Assembly (NCBI GenBank): GCA_900073065.1
Contig: FJOG01000004.1
Span: forward strand, 1,315,450 to 1,379,449
Direction of reading: 5' to 3'
Length of the DNA stretch: 64,000 nucleotides
DNA from: Phialocephala subalpina
Lineage: Eukaryota > Ascomycota > Leotiomycetes > Helotiales > Mollisiaceae
Shown here in pieces: positions 33,113 through 46,950 of the stretch. The position numbers and the translations under genes were made by a program. Numbering within the stretch: the stretch's first letter is position 1; every line of letters begins with the position of its first letter. Below the pieces are notes generated by a model. That model saw only the letters and a program-made list of their open reading frames with translations, did not search any database and had not been told where the DNA came from.

Positions 33113-34940
33113 CCGTTTCAAGACCATAGAGAGGCGTCCCAAATAGGCAGAACGAGGCTGCAATAACGTGCTGATAGGCCTTGTGAAACCAGCTTCCGCG
33201 AGTTCCCCAAGAGCCCAAAAGTACCGTCGATTTCCAGGAGATTGGTGAGGTCCGTGAACAGAAACGGGAAGCGGTCTAAATCCAGCCCAATCAGCCAGAG
33301 TTAATCGTTGGTTTATTCAAACCACGAGAAGCTCAGAACAGATGGCTGATGGGACTCGGGACGAGGACCATAGAGCAAAATCTAGATGTTTAGCCTCGTC
33401 GATCCGACTCGACGCGTATCGATATTGAGACGAGAGGCACAGCTGCAACTTGGAGCATGCGAAGACGCCTCTTGCTGTGCTGTACCACAGAATGGGAATT
33501 TCGTACTGATACGACGCTCGCTGGAAAATCGTACCTGACTGCATGCGAGGTGCAGGATGCCCATCAGACAAGAGGATCATTGGGGTAATCCAATAGCAGG
33601 CGGGTAGCAACCCCCATCTTGAACAAAAGTTGGTCTTTCCTCGCGCTCTGTTCGTTGCTCGCAACCCCTCACGCAATATGTTTTCGGAGATATTATTGAA
33701 GCCATCCTCTCTCCTCAGGCAATTTGTCAGGCACGGAGTCACCGTGCTGATTTTCCAGGGCCTCCATGCAAGGACGCGCCGCGAGCCATGCGTGAGCGCC
33801 ACAAGTCAGCGAGGCTGCACTTCGTTCGGCATCGTGCCAGAGCTGAACGTGTCGCAGACAGAGAGAAGAGGGCAGATAACCGCTGCAAGCACGTCGTGTG
33901 TATATGTACAGTACAGTCCGCAATTGCAGTACAGAGCCTAAAGCGTCGTTGTCTGTAGCTGCTCAGGGGCTAGAACTGGACGTTGGCCCGGATGAACCTC
34001 GCGGTGCCGAACATCCCGAATTCGTCCAGTCGTATTGATAGGTGTTGCTGAGCCATCACGAGTTAGTTAGTTGAGTCTGGTTGACAGGTGTTGGCGCCGC
34101 GTTGTCCGCCATATGGACCAAGCCCCAGGCCAGGAGAGACTTACTGTGATGGTGCCCCGGTTGTGCTATTCTCGGCTTGGTAACGGTTTTTATGGGCTGC
34201 AGCTCGTTCTGTTGACTTGTTGGAGGCGCTCCTTAACTTCCATGTCGTTCCTTGTGCTGCTTGGATCTCATTTGGGTGTGCTCCGGGAAGGAGGGCCCCA
34301 ACTGTGGCCCCAACTGCTCCCCTGTGTTGCCTTCGCTTGCGGTTGGTCACAATGTTGCGGGCCCTTGCGAACCCTTGCAGTGCTCCCTGCTTCCTCCCCT
34401 GCTGTGATATCAGAATTGAGACGAATGGACGGTGATCTGTGATGGGCAAAGCAATTATCAGCGGTCCACCACGAGGATGGGTGTCGAACATTCTCCAATC
34501 TCTCGTGGTGTTTTGGAGACCTTATCATGATTGTGTGCAGTAGTAGTATTGATCACCCCGTACGCCATTCTCTGGACTGTCCAACCTGTGGCTGCAGATT
34601 GTAGACCTTTGAAACCACTCCGCCGTGTACTCTCCCGTAAGATCCAGGACGCCAGGACAGATGATCATGATCCACGCACAAGACCCTTTAATCGTACTTG
34701 TCCTCCCCTGGTAAACCAAAACCGTCTGACAGGGCTCGCTGGCTCCCAGAGCAAGGGGTGTAATAAAGTCGAGCCCCAGTTCTTGGAACAGACCTCGCCC
34801 TCACCTCGCACTTCAGTCTCGCAGCAAACTCCTGCATGAAGTTGCAATACCAAGCATCAGCTACCGTCGAACTTCTCACCAACAGGTCCATGGCGCCGCT
34901 GCACAGTAGCCGCAGCATCAATAGACTGCAAGTTCCTCAA

Positions 34941-37290
34941 ATGGCGGATCATGCATCCGAATGTATAGCTCCCTTCTACTCTTCTACCAGTCTCTCCATC
35001 TCGACCACCCAGCTCTCGACGATCATCTCGGCCACGACAACAGACCTCGACGACCCCGAAAACATTGCCGCCCTTTCCCCTCGAACACTCTACGCCCTAT
35101 CCTTCGATCGACCCGCGAGTGCAAGAAGCCTGTCGTCAGGGAGATTTAGGAAGAACGTGAAGGAGATGACCGGCTTTGGGACAACAGAGGAGGACTTCGA
35201 TGCGTTGCCAATCGCTATACAAAGAAAAGTACGTCAACATGTCCGCACGTACCGTCAACTGGGCTCGCAGAACATCCATCATAGACTCTACCAGGAGGTT
35301 CGGCAGGTCACTGCCGTGTCTTGACGTGGTGCAGATAGCTTGTCGAAGTCGAAGTCCGAGCCACTGTCAAGACATTGCGGAGGGTTTCAACCGCGGGCGA
35401 GAGCTTGGTGATGGTGATTCTAGCTCTGAAAATTGGCTGGTATCGGCATATTGAGAATTTCATACAGTCGGATATGCGACTGACACCCGTGGTGGCTCTC
35501 TCGCGCCGCCGTCAATCCATCGTCACAGAACTCGGTCACAAACTATTGAGTATCTGCTGCGATGCCGTTCGTCGATTCCTTCGAGGCTAGGATGCAATTG
35601 TGCAAGTGCGCGAGCCATACACCGCTTTACGGTTTTTGGAGAAGGGGTGCCATGGGCTCGGCCGCTGCACTAGACGTGCAGCACGCAACTCATCACACTT
35701 TCCTTTGTACCTGCAGAGCGCTTGCCAAATTCAAAATTTCTCATACTCCTCCCCATTAGTTCCCCTGTGGGCATTGAGGACTGACATTTGTTTCACAGTA
35801 CTTTTCGACTTTGGAGCGACTGAGGTATGTCTCCCTTCGAATATTAGCTTGAGATTACTCACTGATAACCTCCACTCAACAGGTTTGCCCAGAATTCACG
35901 ATGCAATGCTCTCAATGAGCTGCCGATTCAATCCCACCGGAAAAGCTCTATAGCAGACCGTCGAGGCATCAGCGTTGCCGACATCGAACCTCGACGCTCC
36001 TCATCACGAAGGTCACGAAAACTTGCACGCCAGCAATCCGTATCAAGTACCGAGGCCTCGTGGTTCCTTACACTGCCGGAGAAGCTAAGGAAGAAGCAAT
36101 TCACGAGAGAGGAGCAGGTGGTCTTGGCTGCACGGTTACGAGAGAGCGTTATCCTGGACGCCGCTGATGAAGCAATATACAAAGCGAGTCGCCGTGCAAG
36201 CCGGAATCTAGGTCCATTACTCGACCTGTCTACACCATCGACTCCCACAAGTAGCATCGACAGTCCAAGGGATCCAGAGGAAGAACCTGCGTCAAGTATG
36301 GCAGCGGAGATATACGAGAGCTTTCGGTGGATGGATGAAGAGGAGGACCTCGACCTGAAATTAGTTCTGGACGACTATCATGCCAACCTCGATGGAGTTG
36401 TTATTCCTACACCCTCTAGCAATAGAAGACCATCATTTCGACGACAAATGTCAATCACGAAGATGCCGTTTGGCAGGAATTCATTATCTTCATTAGGCCC
36501 CCGATCGCCGAAGTTCGAACCTCCAAATCTCCATAGCCGAAACAAATCACGAACACTGTCTTTGATTGCACCGAAGCATGTCCCAAAAGCATCGGTTGCG
36601 TCAATTGACCCGAACGCTGCACATTACCAGGATCCAGAAGCAAGGTTGAAGCTGCGTGTATACCTGGCTTCTCCACAGAAGTTCGACGAAGCTATCGAAT
36701 TTGGGTTTCCTTCGATGGATGGAATTGCAGATGGTGCGGACAAGGAGAATAAGCCACCAAAGCGGTCCTCCAAGGATGCTCACAGGACGAAGAAATCATT
36801 CGGTGGAACTGAGATAGGGCAGTCATTCCTGGCTGATGATACTGCCTCACTATTCGAAGATGATGTCTCAATGGCAGATCCCGAGTCTCCTCTAACACCA
36901 TTAGGCGACATGGGCTTCCGGTCCTCGAATCCGACATCGGGTAGAACGACGGCGAAGAGCAGCAAGGGTTCGTCCGACTATACACATCTTGGAATCGCCA
37001 AACCAGTAGTGGCTAAGGAATCATATACACAAGCAATGGCAGGAAATAGGGAGATGACACTGAGGATGACCTTGACGAGACCTGATTTACGAGCAGACGA
37101 GAATGCCATATACGGCTGGCAAGCCGCGAAGAGCCCGTTACGAGAAGAACCCGTACCTCTCCCGGATGAGAAGTCAGAGGTCAAAGGACCACTTGGAGGC
37201 TCAGATGGCTGGGGTCCAGCAGAGAAGGAGAATGGTGTTGTGAAGAGGTTCTGGAATAAAATGAAAAGTTCACAAAAGAAAGCTTTGTAG
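34941..37290 (+). CDS. Ser/Arg-rich protein of unknown function
   Basis: Three exons, 34941-35228, 35799-35824 and 35883-37290, give 573 residues. The 26-nt middle exon encodes YFSTLERLR and links an ALPIAIQRK end to an RFAQNSRCNAL start, a block conserved in a family of fungal hypothetical proteins; this supports the splicing. The first intron is unusually long (570 nt). The protein is mostly disordered: Ser-rich N-terminus, an RRGISVADIEPRRSSSRR basic patch, a conserved helical WFLTLPEKLRKKQFTREEQ segment, then Ser/Pro/Asp-rich stretches with many possible kinase sites. No catalytic motif, signal peptide or membrane helix is seen. The start could be an in-frame ATG at 34836 or 34890 instead. 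It may be a regulatory or scaffold protein, but that is a guess. Confidence 0.75.
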
Positions 37291-38256
37291 TGGCGATGGG
37301 AGGAAGATGATGCATAATTACTTTGACTAGTCTTTTAGCGGGCTTGTGGTCTCTCTAGCAGTTATTTTGGTGTTTGCATTGCATTGGAAGGCATGGTCAT
37401 GGCTGATGCATAAAGATCATTGATACCACTTTCCGTACCGAATAATGTTGTATTGTATTCGCTAGCAAAAAGCAGACATGATAGCGATAGCTAGTCATAA
37501 TGTCTACGTTCTCTCTGACAATTCCCTAGAGTGATGCATTGCTATACGTTGATCACAAGCTTCCTGGTTGTTCTTATCAAGTTGTACAAGTCTCAAAGCT
37601 CGACGCTCAGGTATGATAGCTCCTGCCAAGAATGCTTCGTCGTCAGAGTTCGTTTTAGGGACAATAGTGGTTTCATCTTCTGCAGATACCGCTGTAAAAG
37701 GGAATCAGGAACTCAAACTTGCTTCCCAAATACCTCAAGATGAACTAGACATCGCACAGAGGAGAGCCTCTTCCAACGCAGCTAGCCCGGAGAGTATGCC
37801 ATCACGTGATACGACGATAAATAGGATCACCGCTGTCGCTTTGTTGCGACGAAGCCGTCGGAAGTGAAACATTGTGTATCAACACCTCAGTTACGTAGTA
37901 CTACATCTTCTCATGATCAATAATCCCAAAGAATACATACGATCGTAATACAATCTGTCTTGTTGGGATACCTGATATCAAAAAATAGAGTTCGACCTCT
38001 GATTGGGGAAGCCCGAATAACCCTGCCTAATCGAGTGCGCGTCAGAATAGCTGCTGTGGCGCATCGTTTCAAGAAAGTCAGCTCCTACAGGTAGACTATC
38101 GAACACAACACCCAAAAGACCACGCAACCATACCATTCACCAACACTGTATCACAACTTCATCCCATCTCCGAATACCCATCGACAAACACCATCATAAC
38201 GAAATCGAAGGGTGTAGAAGCCCCCAATCTCTTGATGCGCTAGCACAACCATCAAC
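37291..38256. other. Intergenic region upstream of VPS10
   Basis: A 100-codon open frame at 37568-37867 lacks a credible ATG context and family match. I see no other gene. Confidence 0.5.
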
Positions 38257-41200
38257 ATGAGGCTGCACATCGCCGCAAGAAGCATATGGCAGAGCCTCCT
38301 CTGCTCCTCCCTCTTCCTCACCTCCTCGCTCCTCCCTTCGACAGTCTCAGCAAAGAAAGACGCTCCCTCAATAACAGAGAACAAGTTCTCCTTCATACCG
38401 TTCAACGTCAACTATTTCGAAGACTCGGACGTCCTGCTCTTCGAAGATGGCATGTCCCGCAATACATATCGGTCTGCAGACGCAGGCGAGAGTTGGGAGA
38501 AAGTCAAGGGAGGAATGGAGGGCAAGATGATTGAGTTGGTCATGCATCAGTTTGATCATGAGAGGGCGTATATTATTACAGAGGATAATGGGAATAAGCA
38601 TTATAAGACTAGTGATAGGGGAGAGACGTGGGATGAGTTTGAGGTGGGGAGTTTGGCGAGTATATTTAGGGAGGTGATGACTTTTCATGCCGGGGATCCG
38701 GATAGGATTATTTTCAATGGCATGGATTGTACGGGTATCTTTTGTGAGGAATTGGTGAGTTCTGCCATTCTTGTTTTGCGGACGTTGAGGGCTGGAGCCT
38801 ATGAAGCTTAGTCTCTATTGTTGAAGAGAGAGGCTAATGTGAGTGGCAGACGTTGGTTACAAAAGATGGCTTTAAGAACGAACCGAAATTCCTACGAGCT
38901 GGTACTTCTGGATGTCATTGGGCGAAGAGCACAGATTTATTCACAACGGGCCAGAAAGACTTGGACGAGAATAGAATTTTATGTGTTGTAAAGGGCAGAT
39001 TCTCTCCATGGCGGAAGGACTATCGGCTACTAGTCTCGGACAACTATTTTGCGGAAGAGAATGGCGTGATCCAGGAATTTGAACCTGAGCTTGAAGCTGG
39101 AAGAACTGTACAAGGAATTGTCAACATGGCAGTGGTAAAACCATACCTGATTGTTGCAGCATCTGCTGAAGGAACCGACGAGATGGCTCTGTACGTCTCA
39201 GACGACACTATTAAGTGGCACCGAGCCATTTTCCCACACGACCACAAGTTGACCGAAGAGGCGTATACTATACTGGAAGGAACGAATTACAGCATTCAAA
39301 TCGATGTCATGAACTCTCGGCCCTCGGCTCCCATGGGAGTCTTCCTGACCAGTAACTCGAACGGAACTTATTTCACAAGGAAAATGGAACACACCGACAG
39401 GAATGTCTACGGCCTTGTGGACTTCGAGAAGGTTACTGGAGTCCAAGGAATAATGTTGATCAACACTGTGGACAATTGGGAGGCAGTTGATACGTCCAAC
39501 GCAGAGAAGAAGATCAAGTCTCAAATCAGCTTTGACGATGGAAACTTGTTCGAGCCTATAACCTACAAGAAGAAGGAGCTCCATCTGCACTCTGTTACGG
39601 ATTTATCAAATTCTGGACGGGTCTTCTCAAGCCCAGCTCCTGGTCTCCTTATGGGCATTGGCAATACCGGGTCGTACCTCAAGGATTACAGTGAAGGAAA
39701 TCTCTATGTTTCTGATGATGCTGGCTTGACGTGGCACGAAGCTCTGGATGGTCCCCACAAGTACGAATTCGGTGACCAGGGTTCAATTCTTGTTGCAGTC
39801 AAGGATGAAGGATTCACGGACGAGATAAAATACTCCCTTGATCATGGCAAGAATTGGAAAGAGATAGAGCTGAAGACCAAGCTTAGACCGATCCAGTTGA
39901 CTACCACCCAAGACTCGACTAGCTTGAAGTTTATACTCGAAGGAATCGACGAGTCGAAGCCAGATGCCCACGGATACATCGTTGCTATTGATTTCGACGG
40001 CTTGCACGAGCGACAATGCAAGGATGATGACATGGAGAAGTGGTACGCTCGAGTTGATGAGAATGGGGAGCCAACTTGCATCATGGGTCAGAAGCAGTCT
40101 TACCGAAGGCGCAAGGCGGATGCCGACTGCTTCTTGAAGCAGGAGTTCAAGGATCCACAATACATCTCCGAAGAATGCGAATGCACAGACGCAGATTTCG
40201 AGTGCGACTACAACTTCGTCAGAAGCACAGACCGCAAGGAATGTACCTTGGCGGGCGCTCTTGCGCTACCAGAAGGCGAATGCAAAGCATTTGGTCCAGA
40301 TGACACCTTCAAGGGCTCATCTGGCTGGCGCAAGATTCCTGGCAACAAGTGCAAGCGGACTTCTGGCAAGCAAAAGGACGACCCAGTCGACAGAAAGTGT
40401 GTCGATGCTGGTGGAACTCCTCCTGCTACTGGGAAGCCTGACCAAGCTCAGCAGGTATTTTCTGGCAAGGTCTTCAAGAACAAAGTCTATCTCGAGAGAA
40501 GCGGTGTCATCAGCACTGGTGATGATGAGACGGTCCTCGTGCGAACTGAGGATGGTGTCTTCATCTCACAAGACCATGGTAAGAAATGGGAGCAGATTTT
40601 CAAGGACGAAGCTATTGTTGCGATCTACCCGCATCCATTCTTCAACGATATGGTCTTCTTCTTAACTCCAAGCAAGAAGGTCTTCTATTCCACCGATCGC
40701 GGGAAGAATATCAGGAGTTTTAATGCTCCGAATGAGCCAAATGTTGATGGATATCCAGTAATGAATTTCCACCCAAAAAATAAGGATTGGATCATCTGGA
40801 TTGGTGCGAAAGATTGTCCTGGCTCTGAGTGTCACGCTGTTGCTTCTCTAACGACCGATCGAGGAGATGGTGACTGGAAGACTCTTCAACGATATGTTCG
40901 CAAATGCGAATTCATCAGAGAGCCTGACACAGGATATCTCAGACTTGAACTTGCGCAGAAGAAGGTCGATGTGCCTGAGAATAAGAGAGAAAAGCTCATC
41001 TACTGCGAGGTCAGAAAGCGAGAGAGTAACGATCTAAAGGACAACCCTTGGAGATTGGTTTCCAGCGTTGACTTCTTCAACGAGGAGCCTAAAGTGCACT
41101 TTGAGAACGTTGTTGACTTTGCCACCATGTCTGAATTTATCGTTGTAGCGACAAAAGACGAAGAGAAGTCAACTCTCAAGGTTGACGCTAGTATCGATGG

Positions 41201-42982
41201 AGCTACTTTTGCGGCGGCAGATTTCCCACATGGCTTCAACGTCGATCATCAGCAAGGTTACACCGTTTTGGACAGCTCCACTCACTCAGTGTTCTTGCAT
41301 GTCACGGTCAGCAATGAGCAAGGTTTCGAGTACGGAAGTATTATCAAGAGCAATTCGAACGGTACCTCTTATGTCATGGCCTTGGATGCTGTGGACAGAG
41401 ACTCCGTTGGCTATGTTGATTTTGAGAAGATGTTTGGCATCGAAGGTGTTGCTATGGTTAACGTCGTCTCCAACTACAAGGACAAGAACTTCAAGAAGGA
41501 TGGCAAGAAGCTCAAGACCATGATCACTCATAACGATGGTGCAGAGTGGGATTTCCTTTCGCCGCCAAAAGCAGACGCAGATGGCAAGAAGTATGGATGC
41601 GGCAGCAATACTGAGAAGTGTGCTCTACACATCCACGGATACACTGAACGGAGTGACAAGTCTCACACCTACTCCTCGGCTTCTGCTATTGGTCTGATGC
41701 TTGGTACTGGCAACGTTGGGGAGTATCTCACCTCGGCGAAAGATGCTGACACCTTCATGACCTCTGATGCAGGTATCAATTGGAAGTTTGTCAAGAAGGG
41801 AACGTATATGTGGGAGTTCGGAGATCAAGGTTCCATTGTCGTTATTGTTAAGGAGAGAGAACCAACGAAGGAGGTCTTCTACTCTCTTGATGAAGGTGAC
41901 ACCTGGGTCTCCTACCCTTTCTCCGACGCAGAAGTTGAGATTGATGATCTCACCACTGTTCCTAGCGATAACTCCCGCAACTTCCTCTTGTGGGGCAAGT
42001 CTAGAGATGGAAAGCTGGTCACATTCAACCTTGACTTCTCTGGCCTTACAGATCAAGAATGCAAGCTCGATGAGGGTGACGTTACAGGAGGTGATTACTA
42101 CCTCTGGACGCCCAAGCATCCCAAGCAAGACGATGACTGCCTCTTTGGCCACGAATCCCAATATCACCGCAAGAGAACCGACAAGGACTGCTACAATGGC
42201 AGAATGATCCCTCATCTCCACGATATTGCCAAGAACTGCTCCTGCACCAGACGTGATTTCGAATGGTCAGTCTCTCTCCACATCCTTTCATTTGATCCCA
42301 GCTAACTAGTAGTAGTGACTTCAACTACGAACGCCAATCCGACGGCTCCTGCGCCCTCGTCTCCGGGCTCTCGCCACCAGACCCACAACTCGTGTGCAAA
42401 GTCGACGAAGACCGCATCGAATACGATGACCCCACCGGTTACCGTCGAATCCCAATCACAACATGCGTCGAAGGTCTCCAAATGGACAAGAGCGTCTCAC
42501 ACCCCTGCCCCGGAAAAGGCGACCAATTCAACAAGAAGCATGGTCTCAGTGGAGTGGCTATCTTCTTCATTATTATTATATCAGTTGGTCTTGCGGCTGG
42601 ATTTGGATACTGGGTATGGATGAATTGGGCCAATAAGTTTGGCCAGATTAGGTTGGGTGAACAATGTGAGTCCTTCTCTCCATCTATTTCTCAAAATCAT
42701 AGACAAGGAGAGAAGCAAGTACTGACAAAATCAACAGCATCATTCGACCACGAAGCCTGGTACATCAAATATCCCGTCGCCGGCATCGCCGGCATCATAA
42801 CCATCATCGCAGCCGCACCCTCAATCGCCTCCACCATCTGGTCCAGCGCCCGCACCGCCTTCGGAGGTAATCGTCCCGCTCGCTTCACAACCAGAGATTC
42901 ATTTGCGAGAGGAGGTAATTATGCGATTGTGGATGAAGATGAAGGAGAATTACTTGGGGAAGAGAGCGACGAAGAAGTTTAG
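38257..42982 (+). CDS. VPS10: Vacuolar protein sorting receptor Vps10 (sortilin family)
   Basis: A type I receptor that carries carboxypeptidase Y and other cargo from the late Golgi to the prevacuolar endosome and is recycled by retromer. Exons 38257-38754, 38850-42265, 42316-42665 and 42738-42982 give 1,502 residues, near the yeast length. There is a signal peptide at residues 1-31 (ending TVSA). Two lumenal VPS10 domains follow; each has BNR/Asp-box motifs such as SADAGESW, SDRGETW, SDDAGLTW, SQDHGKKW and SDAGINW, and each ends in the 10CC cysteine module (CTDADFEC and CSCTRRDFEC). The membrane helix is at about 1383-1405. A second hydrophobic stretch near 1434-1455 lies in the tail, which ends in acidic GEESDEEV. 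The single cysteine split by intron 2 belongs to the second 10CC module. Confidence 0.96.
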
Positions 42983-44051
42983 GTGGAAATGTAGATTACA
43001 TACAGTATTCGTTGGGGAGTTAGGATTGGGAACATAGGATATGAACTTTGACTTGGTATGGACTTGGGAGGAATGGTATATTTTATTGCGTCGCACATTC
43101 ATGAGTATGGGCGGAGAAGGGGAGGGGAGGGAGGGGTGGAAATAAATGAAAAGAAGAAAGCAAGAAGAGATAAGATGATTGTTACGATAGAACCGTCCAT
43201 ACTGCTTGCAAGCATGCAAGCAATGCGTTTATTCCCCTTGTCTACCTGTATCTTGTATATCGACGACTCAAATGAAGAACGGCGAGTAAAGAATCAATTC
43301 AAGTTCAAGGTGCTGCTCTCACCAGCTGTGCTATTAGATTCATGATGGCAGCTTGACTTCAAGATTGCCTGCTGGTAAGTTGTGAAAATTAAAAGTAACG
43401 AGACCTTCATCAAAGGAGGCTTTGGAATCTTCATCAAGTTTCACAACACAATCAAAGGCACCTGAAGGCTTTGCATCTGTCTAATTTTCTAGAGTACATC
43501 ATACACATGCTGCTGCTCGCTTGAACTTTTTGCTTATCCATGCATCCATCCTAACGCCTAACTTCATCATCAAACATCCACCCTTTTGTATACGGTCATA
43601 ATTCCCCAGCCCAAATGAACCTCCGGTGAGAATTCAAGACAAAGTATTATCATGATCGTAAGCAAGCAAGCACCCTGTATTCGCAGCAGGAAACATATTG
43701 AAAGGAAACATGCCCGTCAACGTCTAACAAGAAACACCGCTGTACCGGTTGGCAAGCCTGCCAGTATGTATAGTACGTGCTTGATAATCAGACAAGTAGT
43801 TGTAGTTCGCAATCATCTCCTCATTCATGGCGTTATATGGACATAGGTCCTGTGGTGCAATGGTTGCCGAAGATGCAATAAAAACAAACGCAAAGTAGGA
43901 TGTTGAACATCGAAAAGACAGCGTATATCTGAGAGTGCAGGTCAAGTGCACAGAAAAGAGGTTGGCTGCCACTGAAAGACGTTCCAAGAGTCCAGATTGA
44001 TCAAGACAGAAAGAGTTTCGAGTTCCCGGATGAGGTTCAAGAAGCAATTGC
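42983..44051. other. Convergent intergenic region
   Basis: Between the 3' ends of VPS10 and the GAF-domain gene. G/A-rich tracts occur at 43108-43175. No gene recognised. Confidence 0.5.
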
Positions 44052-46950
44052 TCAACGAAGGTGTTGGTTGTAGTAGTGATCCTCTGGGGCGCTCGAACTT
44101 GGGGCGTGGGCGTGTGGAGGCACCACAACCTCCGTTGCCTCGTTGGCCGGATATCGGCTGGGATTTGGTTCAGTTCTTGCTCTATGATGAGACGATGCCA
44201 AAACCTTTCTCAACGCAACCACCCGCGCGTTCAACTTAGTCACCTCTTGATATCGAGATAGACCCTTGTTGGCCTTGTTTGTCGATGTTCTAAGCGCAAC
44301 TAGAACGAATCCAGACGAACGCTTTAGAGAAGCTGAAACATCTTCATCAGTGTGAATGAACACCACATCCCCTGCTGTAAAATTGTCACCCTGGAACGAG
44401 TCCCCGGCTGCCTTCCAAGATCTAATAGCGTCGCAATGGAGAGTTTCGTAGAGGTACTCTTTGGAAACTGACTTCAATGTAGCTTCACCACTCTTTGCAT
44501 AAACACCTCCCTTGATATCTGTAAACGGAGTACCATCTGCGAGCTTAGAATCGATGCCAGCCACCTCGACCACATACACATGATCATACATCAGAGCAGT
44601 AGAGATGTCTCTGCACATTTCTGCAACCTTGGCTTGCGAAGCATTAGGAATCTGTCTCTTGATGGGCAACGGACGTGTGCTGCCTTGGTGCTGATGCTGC
44701 TTTTCTCGTGTATTGGTACTATTCGTCGTGCTTATCGTAGATCTTTGAGATGCGGCCGATTCAGTGGTGGGAACAGGAGGTGGAGGCATGTTGACGTTCT
44801 CCTGTAAGCGAACTTGGCTAGACTGTGCTGCGTATAGAGTTGTTGGGTGGACATTGGGACGTTCATACAGATCATAATCTTGGTCCTCCCGGGCATCTCT
44901 ATCAGGTAAGTTGTTGTTGTGGTCGTCTGAGGTTCCTGCTGAGAACTGACCCTTGTTGGGAAATCTCTCTGGACTAGGACCCATTCCCAAGTTCGGGGCA
45001 TCTGCTGAGTATCGATTGAGGCCACGAACTATCTCGGAGCTAGGTCCCATTTCGTAGTTCGCAGCATAATCTGAGTACTGGCCGTTGTCGGGGCTTGTTT
45101 CGAAGTATGAACCCTCTGCTGGATATTGGTCGAAGCCGTGAAATCTCTGCGGGCCAGGATCCATCTCTGAATCGGCAGTAGGTGGTGGTGTGTACTCTCC
45201 TACGGGTAGGCGGGGTGCCTTCCGGATGTCTAGTCCTCGAGGAACAAGACAGGAAATGATTGCAGAACCACGCTTAAGTATTCTCTTGAAGACAAGTTGT
45301 GTCAGTCTTGACTCAGGAAGAGAGTCTGCTAGTAGATGCCGAGACAATCTCATTTGGAGGCGTGAGGTTAGACCATCATCTACATCGTCCAAAGAAGCAT
45401 TTAGATCATCCATCAGCTCTCGACCGATGGCTGCAAGCTGTTGTCCTTGATTATGAATGGTGAAGTGCTCGTCCATCCGGGGTGCCTTGCCAAAGATCGA
45501 CATGACAGCTATGACTTTGCTGTCTTTTGACAATAACGGAGTCGACGCAAAGAATCGGATGTTGGGGTAGCACCCAACGAAAGGATTGCCCTTGAAACGC
45601 CAGTCCTAGATACATTAGCACAGGTTTAGCTTTGGATGGAGTATATTACCTTCTTGGTGTCGTGTACTACCAAGACATTGCTATCGTACATACAGTGTGC
45701 TGAAAGGCTTTCTTCTCTGACAATGGCATCTTTATTCTCAAGAAAAAACGCATTGTTCGCTAAGAAGATTTCTTGTCCATGGCGGAAGACACTTAGCGTA
45801 ACGTAATCAGGCTCAAATTGACGAGTAAGCGTAATAACGAGTTCCAGTAGAGCAGGAGTACGTCGTAACCAAAGTTTAGTGAACCTTTGACATGAAAGGA
45901 GTCGCTCCTCTTCTGACGAAGGATTCAAAGCCGGCAGATATGGGAAATTATCTTGGATATCACCAGGAACTAGAGGTGGGCTGTTGTAGTTGTATTTGCC
46001 CTAAACGAAACATGATCAGCATTTTCTTCAAGAATAGATCGGGTTGACATTTGTATGGCAGTGAAAAGACATTTGTGAGAGTTTATACATACTTGGTAGT
46101 AAGATCGCAGGTAAGCGACTCGATCAGCAACGATCCGCTCAGCCTCTTTGAAGTCACCTCCCATTTGGTAGGCTATCACTTCAGTGGGTGGAAACCCTTG
46201 GATGTCTAGTTGTTGAGTAAAGGTCGTTGGCAACGCCTCCACCTCTGGCTGGTGACACCGTAATTGGTCTTGCATACTCTCCTCAGTCCCAAAGCCTTCA
46301 AGCGAGCCATCATTACTGCCCGATACTTGTTCAACCTGCTCTGAATCTGCCCAAAGAGTTCTGAAGAATTGTGAGTTCGTTGGCACATAACCACTACCAA
46401 CACTACCACCACTTGCCCCTCGTGGCGTAAATCCATACATCTCTATTGGACGTGTATTCTGATTTGCGAGATCTCTTTCGTCTTTTTCGCCAATGAGACG
46501 AAGCATTGCTTCGCGACGATTCCTCTCGTGTGAAAGAGGTGAGAGCTCGGCTTCAGAGTTGGACACTGCTAGTGGTCGATCTGGGTGTGCAGTTAATTCG
46601 TAGCGGGGTTGCAAGTTGCCCTTATGAGGATACTGCAGAGGCGAAGGAAGGGCTAGATCGGACAAAGCGCTTATCCGATCTCCCTGGTCCATTTCTTCGT
46701 CATTCACTGACGTTGTCTTGGGCGAGAGCACCTCCTTGAGGCTCAACTCAGGAGGACTCATCTTAAACGGGTTCATTTCGGCAGAATCCATATCGGGAGG
46801 CGAGTTTTTTGACTTTGAAGACGAGCCGTGAAAGATTCTGATGAATAGACTAGGCTTCTTGCCAGCGGCTTTAGACGTGGGTTGGTGCACCTTCTTCAGA
46901 ACATTGCGTCCTCCATTGGCAGTATCCGCAGATAACTGGCCGGCCTCCAT
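44052..46950 (-). CDS. GAF-domain protein
   Basis: Three exons, 46950-46093, 46000-45650 and 45605-44052, give 920 residues. The first 270 residues are disordered with Ser/Pro motifs. A GAF domain spans about 310-490: helices around SSEEERLLSCQRF, a core with VTLSVFRHGQEIFLA, then FVGCYPNIRFFASTPLL and KVIAVMSIFGKAPR. This arrangement matches the N-terminal GAF of fungal hybrid histidine kinases. Here it is not followed by kinase or receiver domains but by a Pro/Asn-rich linker and a second folded region at about 700-860 (KVAEMCRDISTALMYDHVYVVEV onward) that looks like a degenerate second GAF. It could be a stand-alone small-molecule or light sensor, or a kinase paralogue that lost its catalytic half. 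Ligand and partners are unknown. Confidence 0.8.

Larger units (their letters stand above)
30382..34940. other. 4.5-kb gene-poor region
   Basis: I find no gene I can defend. Open frames of 100-200 codons overlap on opposite strands at 31680-32559 and 33317-33941 without domain or intron support. Two perfect short hairpins occur at 32456-32478 and 33091-33112. Part of the right side is probably the promoter and leader of the 34.9-kb gene. Confidence 0.45.
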
